From positions 62,001 to 126,000 of the forward strand of contig NZ_CP147012.1 in NCBI RefSeq assembly GCF_037126285.1: 64,000 bases of DNA. The letters are read 5' to 3'. Numbering within the stretch: position 1 is the first letter of the stretch; the number at the start of each line of letters is the position of its first letter. Position numbers and translations under genes: made by a program. Shown piece by piece: positions 1 through 8,677 of this stretch. The notes beneath the pieces were generated by a model, which made no database searches, was not told the origin of the DNA, and saw only the letters and a program-made list of their open reading frames with translations. The stretch comes from Bernardetia sp. MNP-M8. GTDB taxonomy: Bacteria > Bacteroidota > Bacteroidia > Cytophagales > Bernardetiaceae.

Positions 1-313
1 GTGCTGCACCAAAATTATAAACATTAGCATCTTGAAAAGACAAATAAGCTGACTTCCAAGCAGTTTGAGCAGCTTCCAATGTAGAAACTGACGGATTTTG
101 TGTAAAACTTTGAGTAGCCTCTACAAGTAAATTAGTATTACTTTCTAAGTTTTGATAGGAAGGAACAATCAAATTAGTAGCTATATTTTCTAATAATTCT
201 TTTCGGTCAAATTCCGTTTTTTTAGTTTCCGAATCACTTCCACACGACGAAAGCCAAAAAGAAGATAGAATTGTAAAGAAAATAAAATAGTATTTAAAAA
301 AAATATTTTTCAT
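1..313 (-). CDS. Imelysin-family lipoprotein, N-terminal part (cut by window edge)
   Basis: The reading frame starts at the ATG read on the minus strand at 311-313 and runs off the left edge, giving about 104 residues. It opens with a lipoprotein signal: a basic start, a hydrophobic Phe/Ile-rich stretch, and the lipobox LSSC. The mature part contains NLIVPSYQNL, an Ala/Trp-containing helix (EAAQTAWKSAY) and an ending FGAA. These match the N-terminal helix of imelysin (peptidase M75) proteins, which are periplasmic or outer-membrane helical bundles often linked to iron uptake. It is divergent from the seven-gene array. The family call is inference from these motifs, because most of the protein lies outside the window. 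Confidence 0.7.
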   Translation of the reverse strand, partial: MKNIFFKYYFIFFTILSSFWLSSCGSDSETKKTEFDRKELLENIATNLIVPSYQNLESNTNLLVEATQSFTQNPSVSTLEAAQTAWKSAYLSFQDANVYNFGAA

Positions 314-548
314 AGATTTAGTTGTATATAAAGACAGTATAAGTTTTAAAAATTATTAAATAACAAACAACTCAAAAGGTTGTTTTTGCGTATATGATAG
401 AATTAGCCTAATTCTTATTTGTGTTAAAATAGAAATTAAATGATTACTATTTTTGTTTAGACTAATTTTAAATAACGTTTTAATTTTCGACAAAAGTACG
501 TTCTACGCCTTTATTTTGCAAATCTGTTTTCAATTTTCATTTTAAAAT
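314..548. other. Divergent intergenic region
   Basis: This AT-rich spacer lies between the imelysin-like gene and the first array gene, so it must hold both promoters. A weak hairpin with 7-bp arms (aaacaac / gttgttt, 365-385) is visible. I could not identify a convincing TAnnTTTG -7 box. Confidence 0.4.
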
Positions 549-1376
549 ATGTCCTATTACTCCCATAAATTAAATTCAACTCACTCTCACATTATAGAAA
601 GAACTGACCCAATTACTGGCGATGCTGTCAAAGAAAATGATAGAGTTGTTTTTTGTGCAGTCTGTAAATCTTGTTTTTTGGAGGAGAGTTGGGGTTATAT
701 GAAGAGAAGGCATTGTGAACAACATCAAACGCTTGATGCTGTTCCTGCTTTGTCGCCTACAATTCTTGTCAGAAAGCGAAGTGAAAAATTGCTTACAATA
801 CTAAAGGAAAGCTCTGTTGAAAATTCTGATTATACTGTCTTTTCCTTTATTCTCATGGCTGTCTGTCTGACTATCTTGTTTTGTATAATTTATCCCGACA
901 AGTTTATATTTTCTGTTTTATGGGGTGGTAGTATAAGTCTTGGATTATTTTTTATTACTCACGTTTTTTTTTCAAAAGACTCCATCAATTTCTTAATGGG
1001 AAATATTAAAATAAAAGAAAATAAAAATATCTATCTTTTTGAAGATAGATTAGAGACACAAAAAGAAATCTTTTATTGGGGAGATATAAAGCAAATTAAG
1101 TTTGAACGAAAAATGAGAAATTATAGATTAAACTCATTATCTACAATTCCAACTTTGTCTCTTTATTTTAAAGATGGAGACAGACAAATTAAAACTCTTC
1201 CAACTAAAGATCATACACGCATTCATTTATTCTTACAACAACTAGCCAAAATATCAAAGTTTACAGAAGTATATTTATACAGTGAGCAATTGCAAGAATA
1301 TCAAACTATCAAACAAATCAAGAAAAATACGAAAGGAAATATTATTGTAGGAGAACCGTACAAACTATATAGCTAA
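549..1376 (+). CDS. RING-like / PH-like membrane protein, array copy 1
   Basis: 275 residues. First of seven tandem paralogues that share one layout: a His-rich start (SHSHII), a 40-residue Cys module, a linker, two adjacent membrane helices and a cytosolic C-terminal beta-rich domain. In this copy the Cys module has DPITG at 20-24, C36-x2-C39, C42, W48 and H55-C56. The spacing matches prokaryotic RING/treble-clef domains, where the first segment would read CPxCG. Helices lie near 95-115 and 119-141. The C-terminal part resembles bacterial PH-like domains: short strands, a W-x-D-I-K-Q-I turn and a final helix. It is the most divergent copy, with KNIYLFEDRLE where others have DDIRLFKNRIE. No enzyme motif is seen and the function is unknown. 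Confidence 0.85.
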   Translation: MSYYSHKLNSTHSHIIERTDPITGDAVKENDRVVFCAVCKSCFLEESWGYMKRRHCEQHQTLDAVPALSPTILVRKRSEKLLTILKESSVENSDYTVFSFILMAVCLTILFCIIYPDKFIFSVLWGGSISLGLFFITHVFFSKDSINFLMGNIKIKENKNIYLFEDRLETQKEIFYWGDIKQIKFERKMRNYRLNSLSTIPTLSLYFKDGDRQIKTLPTKDHTRIHLFLQQLAKISKFTEVYLYSEQLQEYQTIKQIKKNTKGNIIVGEPYKLYS

Positions 1377-1411
1377 TTCGATTCTATCTATCTTCATAAA
1401 TTTTAAAGAAA

Positions 1412-2290
1412 ATGTCTTACACTTCTCACATATTAAATTCTTCAAATCACTCTCATATCATTGGCAGAACTGACCCTATTACAGGCGATTCTGCCAAGGA
1501 AAATGATAGAGTTGTTTTTTGTACTGTCTGTAAATCTTGTTTTTTGGAAGATAGTTGGAAATATATGAAGAGAAGGCATTGTGAACAAAATCAAACGCTT
1601 GATGCTGTTCCTGCTTTGGCTTTAACACTTATTGTTAAAAATAGAAATACAGAAGTAATCGCAGAATTAATTAAGGACAAAATAGACTTTCGTTTTTCTG
1701 CTGTTGTTACACTTTTGTCTTTTGTATTGGTTTTCTTTACTACTAAAAATACTAGTTTAATTTATGGTGCAAATTTAGTTTTGATAGCATCCGTTGTAAG
1801 TATTATATCTCTTATTTTTAGTTCGACAAAAACATTCAAAAAACTAACTGGAAGGGATAGCAACGATATTCGAATTTTCAAAAATAGAATAGAAATTGGA
1901 AAAAATAGTTTTTCCTGGAGCAATGTAAAACAAATTAAATTTCAAAGAAGGATTGTAGTATATAACACACAATTAGGAAACCAAACTGCTTCGAATTCAT
2001 CTATTTTGTTGCTTTACTTTAAAAATGAAACGTTTTTAAAGACAGAATTATCTGCTATTAGTAATAACCAGAGTAAAAGATTATTGGAGGCATTGGAGGA
2101 AATTTCACATTTTACAGAAGTGCTTTTTTATAGTGAAAGTTGGGAAGAGCTTCAAACTATGAAAAAAATCAAATCACAAAGCAAAGGAAATGTAAAAATC
2201 AGAAAGCCTAAAAAAGTATTTGATGCTAATGTAAGACCTATACATTCAAGATTATACACTCAATTTTTAGAACAAAGACCGACCACTTAA
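1412..2290 (+). CDS. RING-like / PH-like membrane protein, array copy 2
   Basis: 292 residues, starting 35 bases after copy 1. The Cys module is shifted by one residue because of an extra Asn in NSSNHSHII. DPITG, C-x2-C, W and H-C are all kept, but this copy alone has GDSAKEN instead of a Val before Lys. Two hydrophobic segments lie near residues 92-110 and 115-137. The PH-like part has DIRIFKNRIEIG and SWSNVKQIKFQR. It carries a basic tail of about 20 residues beyond the usual end, with a final EQRPTT. Its first 130 bases differ from copy 3 at only a few positions, whereas the membrane part is unrelated at base level, which suggests conversion of the 5' block. Confidence 0.85.
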   Translation: MSYTSHILNSSNHSHIIGRTDPITGDSAKENDRVVFCTVCKSCFLEDSWKYMKRRHCEQNQTLDAVPALALTLIVKNRNTEVIAELIKDKIDFRFSAVVTLLSFVLVFFTTKNTSLIYGANLVLIASVVSIISLIFSSTKTFKKLTGRDSNDIRIFKNRIEIGKNSFSWSNVKQIKFQRRIVVYNTQLGNQTASNSSILLLYFKNETFLKTELSAISNNQSKRLLEALEEISHFTEVLFYSESWEELQTMKKIKSQSKGNVKIRKPKKVFDANVRPIHSRLYTQFLEQRPTT

Positions 2291-2305
2291 ATCAAGAACT
2301 TATCA

Positions 2306-3145
2306 ATGTCATACCATTCTCACATATTAAATTCTTCAAATCACTCTCATATCATTGGCAGAACTGACCCTATTACAGGCGATTCTGTCAAGGAAAATGA
2401 TAGGGTTGTTTTTTGTGCAGTCTGTAAATCTTGTTTTTTGGAAGATAGTTGGGTTTATATGAATGAGCAGCATTGTGAACAAAGCCGAACGCTTGAAAAT
2501 GTTCCTTCTTTACCTGCTAGATTTTCAGCAAAAAAATCCGATAATCAATTAATTGCAAAGCTGTTGAGTAATGAGATACGCTACGAAACTATTTTGGGTG
2601 TCGCTACTTTCTGTTTCTTCCTTAGCTTTTTTATAATGAGCGCATTAGAGCACAATTTTGAAATAGAAATGAACTTTAGCCTTATATTTTCAATCACTTT
2701 TTTGGGAGGACTCTTTGCCACAATTGCAACTTCTATACCTCAGTTTAGACCTTTTGTTGGTAATCATCAAGATGATATACGTATTTTCAAAAAACATATA
2801 GAATTGGGTAAAAATACTTTTTCTATGAAAGATGTTAGGCAAATTAAATATCAACGAGAAACATATGTAGAATATATAGATAGGCGAGAGTTATACAGTT
2901 ATATGAGTCCTGTTATATTAGTTTATTTTGCTAATGGAAATTATGTTCAGCATACTTTACCTATCACAAGCTACAAAGACACATCTGATTTTTTGAGAGA
3001 ATTAGCAAAAATATCTCATTTTGTAGAAGTATTTTTTTATAGCGAGAATAGAAACGAATATGAAACTATGAAACGTATTCAGTCAAATAGCAATGGACAT
3101 ATTGTACTGGGAGAACCTCTCAGACTTCTTCATAACTTAAAATAA
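2306..3145 (+). CDS. RING-like / PH-like membrane protein, array copy 3
   Basis: 279 residues, starting 15 bases after copy 2, so the genes are almost certainly cotranscribed. It has the consensus Cys module with VYMNEQHCEQ at the last zinc-ligand position, followed by a distinct linker (SRTLENVPSLPARF). The two hydrophobic segments (about 92-112 and 122-145) share no obvious identity with those of copies 1 and 2. The PH-like part replaces the usual Trp of the W-x-D turn with Met (FSMKDVRQIKYQRE). The C-terminal repeat unit ISHFVEVFFYSEN followed by IQSNSNGHIVLGEP is typical of the family. Function unknown. Confidence 0.85.
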   Translation: MSYHSHILNSSNHSHIIGRTDPITGDSVKENDRVVFCAVCKSCFLEDSWVYMNEQHCEQSRTLENVPSLPARFSAKKSDNQLIAKLLSNEIRYETILGVATFCFFLSFFIMSALEHNFEIEMNFSLIFSITFLGGLFATIATSIPQFRPFVGNHQDDIRIFKKHIELGKNTFSMKDVRQIKYQRETYVEYIDRRELYSYMSPVILVYFANGNYVQHTLPITSYKDTSDFLRELAKISHFVEVFFYSENRNEYETMKRIQSNSNGHIVLGEPLRLLHNLK

Positions 3146-3159
3146 ACCCACAGGACTAA

Positions 3160-4044
3160 ATGCCTTACCATTCCCATACATTAAATTCAGTTTCTCACTC
3201 TCACATTATAGAAAGAACAGACCCTATTACAGGCGATTCTGTCAAGGAAAATGATAGGGTTGTTTTTTGTGCAATCTGTAAATCTTGTTTTTTGGAACAT
3301 AGTTGGGTTTATATGAATGAGCAGCATTGTGAACAAAATCAAACGCTTGATTCTGTTCCTACTTTGGCTTCCAAACTTGTAATGAAGAACAGAAGTAACG
3401 AAGTTATTGCAGAACTGAAAAATAAGGGAGTAAATTTTACTATCGTTGTTGCTATTATAATTCTATCATTTTTACTTTCCTTTTTTGGTTTGGCTACGTC
3501 AGGCACTTTTTTCTCTTTTGATGTAAAAGCAACTTTGATTGCTTCGTTGCTTACGACAATAACTACAGGTATTTTATCTGCTATTATAACAGTAACTCAC
3601 ACATTCAAAAGTTTAATTGGAAGTGATAAAAATGATATACGCCTTTTTCGAAATCGAATTGAAATAGGAAAAGATAGCTTTTCTTGGAGTGACATAAAAC
3701 AAATCAAGTATCAAAGAGAAGTGTCAACATCAACCTATGAAGTACATGGATCATTAGAAACAGAAATTACCTCTTATACTCCTTACCTATTGATTTATTT
3801 CAATGAAGGGAAGTTTGTAAACTATCGTTTGCCTACTAACAGTTATAAACAGGGTAAATTATTTTTAGAAGGTTTAGCAAGAATTTCACACTTTACAGAA
3901 GTCTTTTTGTATAGTGAAAACTATACAGAATTACATACTATAAACCTAATTCAATCAAGTGGTGATGGAAATATACAAGTAGGTAAACCTAGAAAAGTAG
4001 TCAATAACAAAGGAATACCTGTATTTACTACATCAGATAGATAA
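3160..4044 (+). CDS. RING-like / PH-like membrane protein, array copy 4
   Basis: 294 residues, the longest copy, starting 14 bases after copy 3. It begins MPYHSHTLNSVSHSHIIE and keeps DPITGD, C-x2-C-x2-C, W and H-C. The membrane pair is strongly hydrophobic (near residues 93-113 and 122-147, rich in Ile, Thr and Leu). The PH-like domain shows the clearest family pattern: DDIRLFRNRIEIGKDSF, then SWSDIKQIKYQRE. A loop of about 20 residues separates this from the strand YLLIYFNEG. A short extra tail (about 12 residues, ending TTSDR) follows the common end, as in copy 2. Function unknown. Confidence 0.85.
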   Translation: MPYHSHTLNSVSHSHIIERTDPITGDSVKENDRVVFCAICKSCFLEHSWVYMNEQHCEQNQTLDSVPTLASKLVMKNRSNEVIAELKNKGVNFTIVVAIIILSFLLSFFGLATSGTFFSFDVKATLIASLLTTITTGILSAIITVTHTFKSLIGSDKNDIRLFRNRIEIGKDSFSWSDIKQIKYQREVSTSTYEVHGSLETEITSYTPYLLIYFNEGKFVNYRLPTNSYKQGKLFLEGLARISHFTEVFLYSENYTELHTINLIQSSGDGNIQVGKPRKVVNNKGIPVFTTSDR

Positions 4045-4071
4045 AATTATTATTATTTCAAAAAATCAAAA

Positions 4072-4905
4072 ATGTCATACCATTCCCACATATTAAATTC
4101 CTCAAGTCATTCTCATATCATTGGCAGAACTGACCCAATTACAGGCGATTCTGTCAAGGAAAATGATAGGGTTGTTTTTTGTACTGTCTGTAAATCTTGT
4201 TTTTTGGAAGATAGTTGGGTTTATATGAATGAAAGGCATTGCGAGCAAAACCAAACGCTTGATACTATTCCTGCTTTGGCGTCTAGACTTGTTTCTAAGA
4301 AAATAAAAGACGAGCTTATTACAGAATTAAAACATGGAGGAGTTGTTCTTCAAGCTGTGCTAGTTACTTTGGTAGTTTCTTTTTTAGTTTCTCTTTCTGC
4401 TTTACAACAGACTGTTTATCAAGGTGATACTGAAGCTATTGGTGCATTTTCTATTTTAATAAGTGCGTGTTTAGGATTTATTGTTGGAGTTATTACTGCT
4501 AATGATTCATTTGATGAACTTATGGGACTTACAAAAAATAATGTGCGTCTTTTCACTAATCGTATAGAAATAGGAAAAGAATCTTTTGTATGGAGTGATA
4601 TAGAACAAATCAAATACCAACGAGAAATGTATGTATCAGAATCTACTAAAGTAAAACAAAACTTTTCTCATATACCTTTTCTATTGATTTATTTTAATAA
4701 TGATTCTGTTTTAAAGAAAAATCTAGCTACTAAAAGCCATAGTAAAACTGAAAAACTTTTGATGGGCTTAGAAAAAATATCTTACTTTAAAAATGTCTCT
4801 TTTTACAGTGAGAATCCTCAAGAACTAAAAGTAATGCATAATATAAAACGTAATAGCAAAGGAAAAATAGAAGTTGGAAAACCTAAAAAATTATTAAATT
4901 ATTAG
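4072..4905 (+). CDS. RING-like / PH-like membrane protein, array copy 5
   Basis: 277 residues, starting 27 bases after copy 4. The first 60 residues are nearly those of copies 3 and 4, with NERHCEQNQTLDTIP after the last zinc ligand. The hydrophobic pair lies near 91-112 and 121-143 and ends with an acidic DSFDELMG, in the place of the FKxLTG seen in copies 2 and 6. The PH-like domain has NNVRLFTNRIEIGKESF and WSDIEQIKYQRE. The end ISYFKNVSFYSENPQEL varies the ISHFxEV consensus. A minus-strand ORF inside it (4419-4613) is a shadow. Confidence 0.85.
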   Translation: MSYHSHILNSSSHSHIIGRTDPITGDSVKENDRVVFCTVCKSCFLEDSWVYMNERHCEQNQTLDTIPALASRLVSKKIKDELITELKHGGVVLQAVLVTLVVSFLVSLSALQQTVYQGDTEAIGAFSILISACLGFIVGVITANDSFDELMGLTKNNVRLFTNRIEIGKESFVWSDIEQIKYQREMYVSESTKVKQNFSHIPFLLIYFNNDSVLKKNLATKSHSKTEKLLMGLEKISYFKNVSFYSENPQELKVMHNIKRNSKGKIEVGKPKKLLNY

Positions 4906-4918
4906 CAAAAAATTAAAA

Positions 4919-5731
4919 ATGTCATACCATTCCCACATATTAAATTCCTCAAGTCATTCTCATATCATTGGCAGAACCGACCCAATTACAGGCGACCTTG
5001 TCCAACAAAATGATAGTGTTGTATTTTGTGCTGTCTGTAAATCTTGCTTTTTGGAAGATAGTTGGAAATATATGGAAGAAAAGCATTGTCAGCAATTTAG
5101 AACCTTAAAAATAATTCCTGTTTTACAATCTAGACTTATTATCAAGAGAGGTAAAGAAATGATTGCAGAATTGATAAGTCAAGGAGCAGATTTGCATATT
5201 GTATTTCTTACTATGTTACTCTCTTTTTTAATTTCTTTCTTTGGTTTGCTTGCCTCAGATGTAGATTATGCTTTTCTCTATGCCATATTTATTTCAGGAG
5301 TAGTGGGCGTTTTGTCTTCTTTTATTACTTCAAGAAGTTTTTTTAAAGAACTGACAGGAGAAAATAAAAGCGATGTCCGACTTTTCAAAAATCGTATCGA
5401 AATAGGAAAAGATAGTTTTTCTTGGAATGATGTAAAACAAATCAAATACCAACGAGAATCAGAAATTCATTATACAGATAATGGAATAAGATATGGATTA
5501 GGTATGCCTTCGCTACTAATTTATTTTGAAAGTGGTAAATTTTTAATCAAAGGACTTGCTACCAAAGATCATCAACGAGTAGAAGTTTTTTTAAAAGGAC
5601 TTGAAAAAATATCACACTTTAAAGAAGTATTTTTTTATAGCGAAAGTTCAATCGAATTTCGGTCTATTATAAATATTCAATCGCAAAGCAAAGGAAACAT
5701 ACAAGTAGGTGATTCTAGAAGGCTTCATTAA
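4919..5731 (+). CDS. RING-like / PH-like membrane protein, array copy 6
   Basis: 270 residues, starting 13 bases after copy 5. Its leader is identical to that of copy 5 for the first 20 or so residues. The Cys module then departs more than in the neighbours: GDLVQQNDSVVF before C-x2-C, and MEEKHCQQFRTLKII after it. All retained zinc ligands (two Cys, then His-Cys) are still present, which argues that they matter. Two hydrophobic segments lie near 88-112 and 117-136. The PH-like part has SDVRLFKNRIEIGKDSF and SWNDVKQIKYQRE. It ends shortly after GNIQVGDSRRL without a tail. Confidence 0.85.
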   Translation: MSYHSHILNSSSHSHIIGRTDPITGDLVQQNDSVVFCAVCKSCFLEDSWKYMEEKHCQQFRTLKIIPVLQSRLIIKRGKEMIAELISQGADLHIVFLTMLLSFLISFFGLLASDVDYAFLYAIFISGVVGVLSSFITSRSFFKELTGENKSDVRLFKNRIEIGKDSFSWNDVKQIKYQRESEIHYTDNGIRYGLGMPSLLIYFESGKFLIKGLATKDHQRVEVFLKGLEKISHFKEVFFYSESSIEFRSIINIQSQSKGNIQVGDSRRLH

Positions 5732-5776
5732 ACAACATCCGAAATACTCCAAAATTTAATCATTTAAACTTTATCA

Positions 5777-6571
5777 ATGCCTTACAATTCCCACAAATTA
5801 AATTCATCTCACTCGCATATTATTGGCAGAATCGACCCAATTACAGGCGATTCTGTCAAAGAAAATGATAGTGTTGTTTTTTGTGCAGTCTGTAAATCTT
5901 GTTTTTTAGAGGAGAGTTGGATGTATATGAATGAGCAGCATTGTGAGCAAAGTTTTACGATTGATTCTGTTCCGATTTTACCCTCAAAACTGGTTGCTAA
6001 AAATAGAACAAATGAGCTTATTTATGAACTTAGCAACAATGATTTTGCTGGTTACTTAGCCTTCTTTTCTGCTTTGGTTTCTTTTGGTATTATCTTTCCA
6101 AATATGACAGATATACTTTATGACCTTACTATGCCTTTTGTAAGTGTAGCATCTGTATTTATTGGGTTTGTTGTTTTTCATTTTGCTTCTACTTCAGAAT
6201 TTAAAAATATACTAGGAAAACATAAAGATGATATTCGCTTATTCAGAAATCGCATAGAATTAGAATTACTAGATTTTTATTTTCAAGACATCACTCAAAT
6301 TAAGTTTCAGAGACAATATTCTTTACACAATCCATCTTCATCTAGTTCTATTTTGATTTATTTCAAAGATGGAGATTTTATGAAAAAAGAATTGAAGATA
6401 AGAAGTGCTAAGGAAACACAAAACTTCTTGATAGGATTAGAAAAAATATCTCACCTTGTTGAAATTTTCTTTTATAGTGAAAATAGAGATGAATATCAAT
6501 TTATGCTGAACCTAGAAGCAAATAGCAATGGAAATATTCAGTTAGGAGAACCTAGAAAACTATTTTATTAG
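5777..6571 (+). CDS. RING-like / PH-like membrane protein, array copy 7
   Basis: 264 residues, the shortest and last copy, starting 45 bases after copy 6. It begins MPYNSHKLNSSHSHII, lacking the extra residue present in copies 2-6, so in this it groups with copy 1. It has RIDPITGD where the others have RTDPITGD. The Cys module is complete for the retained ligands (C-x2-C, W, H-C). The membrane pair lies near 86-105 and 112-135. The PH-like domain has DDIRLFRNRIEL, then LDFYFQDITQIKFQRQ, so the usual Trp is replaced by Phe. The array ends here, and a 9-bp inverted repeat follows at 6649-6669. Confidence 0.85.
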   Translation: MPYNSHKLNSSHSHIIGRIDPITGDSVKENDSVVFCAVCKSCFLEESWMYMNEQHCEQSFTIDSVPILPSKLVAKNRTNELIYELSNNDFAGYLAFFSALVSFGIIFPNMTDILYDLTMPFVSVASVFIGFVVFHFASTSEFKNILGKHKDDIRLFRNRIELELLDFYFQDITQIKFQRQYSLHNPSSSSSILIYFKDGDFMKKELKIRSAKETQNFLIGLEKISHLVEIFFYSENRDEYQFMLNLEANSNGNIQLGEPRKLFY

Positions 6572-6648
6572 ATATTTTGATAATCAAGAATAGCTCTGTA
6601 TACAACTTGAAAAAATCTAATTTCCTTATCACAATTTGTATTTAGGTA

Positions 6649-6669
6649 GTTCAGACATCTTGTCTGAAC
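6649..6669. terminator. Short perfect hairpin after the array
   Basis: Perfect 9-bp inverted repeat (gttcagaca / tgtctgaac) with a 3-base loop, followed by an A-rich rather than T-rich stretch. It lies about 80 bases after copy 7. It may end the array transcript or be a copy of a small dispersed palindrome. Without a T run on the plus strand, the terminator reading is uncertain. Confidence 0.4.
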
Positions 6670-6813
6670 ATAAAAAAGCAGTATTTTATCCTATTCAACA
6701 GTCTGGACGACTCTCATACAAAATAACCGTGATAATCTTTATTGCAAAACGAAAGTTAGAAATGTATATTTGTCTTTAATTTTGATAGAATATAAAAAAC
6801 CAATAAAAATATA

Positions 6814-8031
6814 GTGAATTTTTCGCTTTTTATAGCCAAACGCATCCGAAGTCAGAAGGGAAGTAGTTTTTCAAAAGTCATTACACGCATTGCTATCGGA
6901 AGTATTGCGCTCGGAATTGCTGCTCTTATTATTTCGATGGCAATTTTTGAAGGTTTCAAACAAACTATTTTGGATAAAATAGTGAGCCAAACAGGGCATA
7001 TTCAAATTCTTAAATTTGATATGAATAATTCTTTCGAAACAAGTCCACTTTCTACGCAACGAGACTTTTACGAAAATTTAAAAAAACAAGATTATATTTC
7101 TCATATTCATCCTTACACACAAAAACCTGTTTTATTACGAACAGATGAAGATTTGATGGGACTCGTTTTGAAAGGAGTAGACAAACAATATGATACAGTA
7201 AGTTTTAAGAAAAACCTTGTCGAAGGTCGTTTTATTACTTTTGATACAAGCAGTTATTCAAAGGAAATTATTATTAGTCAGGATACAAAAGACAAATTGC
7301 GCCTTAAAGTTGGTGATGATTTACTTGCTTTTTTCTTGCAAGACCCACCAAGACAGCGAAAACTAGAAGTTGTAGGCATTTATCAAACAGGAATTGAGGA
7401 TTTTGATGAGCGTTTGGTGTATTGCGACCAAGGACTTTTACAACGTCTCAATGACTGGGGCGATACGCTTGTGGGAGGTTATGAGGTTTTTTTGAAGGAT
7501 TTTGATAATATAGATACTCTCTATGATGAAATAGAAGCTAATAGCGATTATGATATGTATCTTCAAAAAGTAACCAATACATTTGCTCACTTTTTTGAGT
7601 GGTTTTCGATGGTCAATAAAAATGTTACTATCTTTTTGAGTGTGATTTTATTTGTAGCACTTTTTAATGTTGTTTCTGTGCTGCTGATTTTGATTACAGA
7701 ACGTGTTACGATGATAGGAATGCTCAAAGCTCTTGGCGCAACAAGTAGTCAGATTCTGAAAATATTCTTTCAAAACGGCTTAGTTATTCTTTGGAAAGGA
7801 ATTTTGATAGGAAACATAATCGGAATTTTGTTTTGTCTGATTCAAGATACTTTCAAAATTATTCCTTTAGATATTGAAACGTATTATATGAGTAGCGTTC
7901 CAATTTCATGGAATATTCCTTTGATTTTGATGCTCAATATCGGAATTATTGCTTTAGTGATTTTCATTCTTTGGATTCCTTCTATTTTTATTAGTAGAAT
8001 AAAACCTATTCGGGCTATTCGATTTGATTGA
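6814..8031 (+). CDS. LolC/LolE-type (MacB-FtsX fold) ABC transporter permease
   Basis: 405 residues with a GTG start. The N-terminus FIAKRIRSQKGSSFSKVITR followed by a Gly/Ile/Ala-rich helix (about 25-45) is characteristic of LolC/LolE, the inner-membrane subunits that release lipoproteins for delivery to the outer membrane. A periplasmic domain of about 220 residues follows. Three C-terminal helices lie near 275-300, 330-350 and 370-395. The cytosolic loop ERVTMIGMLKALGATSSQI is the coupling helix region typical of FtsX-type permeases. No LolD ATPase is adjacent, so the partner is elsewhere. Bacteroidota often carry one LolC/E homologue alone, and which of the two this is cannot be told. Confidence 0.85.
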   Translation: MNFSLFIAKRIRSQKGSSFSKVITRIAIGSIALGIAALIISMAIFEGFKQTILDKIVSQTGHIQILKFDMNNSFETSPLSTQRDFYENLKKQDYISHIHPYTQKPVLLRTDEDLMGLVLKGVDKQYDTVSFKKNLVEGRFITFDTSSYSKEIIISQDTKDKLRLKVGDDLLAFFLQDPPRQRKLEVVGIYQTGIEDFDERLVYCDQGLLQRLNDWGDTLVGGYEVFLKDFDNIDTLYDEIEANSDYDMYLQKVTNTFAHFFEWFSMVNKNVTIFLSVILFVALFNVVSVLLILITERVTMIGMLKALGATSSQILKIFFQNGLVILWKGILIGNIIGILFCLIQDTFKIIPLDIETYYMSSVPISWNIPLILMLNIGIIALVIFILWIPSIFISRIKPIRAIRFD

Positions 8032-8082
8032 GAATCAATTACAGCAGCAAAAAAACAATTTCCAAAAAAAATGTAAATATTT

Positions 8083-8586
8083 ATGAGATGTTTATTTATA
8101 ATATTTTTCTTTATTTTTTTTATATCGTCTACTTTTGCACAGAGTTTTTTCGAAAACTCAAAACCATTAATAGTTTGGAACTCTGGAAGTATGGCTATCA
8201 AGAGTGTAAAATTAAAAAATGGGGGACTACTGTACGTAAAGTTTGACGGTTATGGAGTCAATGTGATAGTTACATTTGGAACAAATGGTTATTCAGTTCA
8301 GAATTTTCAAGAAACAAATGAGTGGATAAAAATAGAAATAACAGAGTATGATTTTGATAAAGATGGTAATAATGAACTTATAATTGCCTACGGTGACGAA
8401 ACACAAGCAATGTTTAATGTTCTTATCTATAAAATAAGTAAATTAGGTGTTACAGAAATTGGTAATATTGAACTTGGGCAGTTCAACTGTTTATTATTAA
8501 AAAATAAAATTATATTACCTTTCGGTTCACAAGGTTTATTTCATGAATATACCTTGATAGAAAACAAATTTATTCAAACGAATTAA
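8083..8586 (+). CDS. Secreted hypothetical protein with a Ca-loop-like motif
   Basis: 167 residues. A clear Sec signal peptide (Phe/Ile-rich, ending SSTFAQ) indicates export to the periplasm or beyond. The centre has EYDFDKDGNNELIIAYGD, an Asp-rich D-x-D-x-D-G-x-x-E turn like those in FG-GAP/VCBS integrin-like blades or dockerin-type calcium loops. The rest is beta-strand-like with no catalytic motif. It starts 51 bases after the permease, so it may be cotranscribed. An out-of-frame ORF over its start (8028-8246) is a shadow. I do not recognise the family. Confidence 0.65.
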   Translation: MRCLFIIFFFIFFISSTFAQSFFENSKPLIVWNSGSMAIKSVKLKNGGLLYVKFDGYGVNVIVTFGTNGYSVQNFQETNEWIKIEITEYDFDKDGNNELIIAYGDETQAMFNVLIYKISKLGVTEIGNIELGQFNCLLLKNKIILPFGSQGLFHEYTLIENKFIQTN

Positions 8587-8640
8587 TATTAAAAACCCTG
8601 CAAATATTTCTTCACAATCTTCCAAAATAAAAGATAGATT

Positions 8641-8673
8641 AAATTCGTAATTTTTAATTCGTAATTCGTAATT
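8641..8673. repeat. attcgtaa oligomer repeat before a start codon
   Basis: Three spaced copies of the octamer attcgtaa (two overlapping, one separated by a few T/A bases) end five bases before the ATG of the RecQ-like gene. It is one of several short oligomer tracts in this window that lie directly upstream of start codons, with different units at different genes. Confidence 0.7.
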
Positions 8674-8677
8674 ATTT

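Noticed and set aside
549-6571. CRISPR-like or satellite repeat reading of the tandem array
   Set aside because: The repeated unit is a full coding gene of about 0.85 kb with diverged 3' ends.
6649-6669. Relation of this hairpin to the cagacagatttc element
   Set aside because: Only the short cagaca is shared; no further similarity.
8028-8246. Overlapping ORF at the permease end
   Set aside because: Out of frame with the secreted protein that has a clear signal peptide; no homology-like features.
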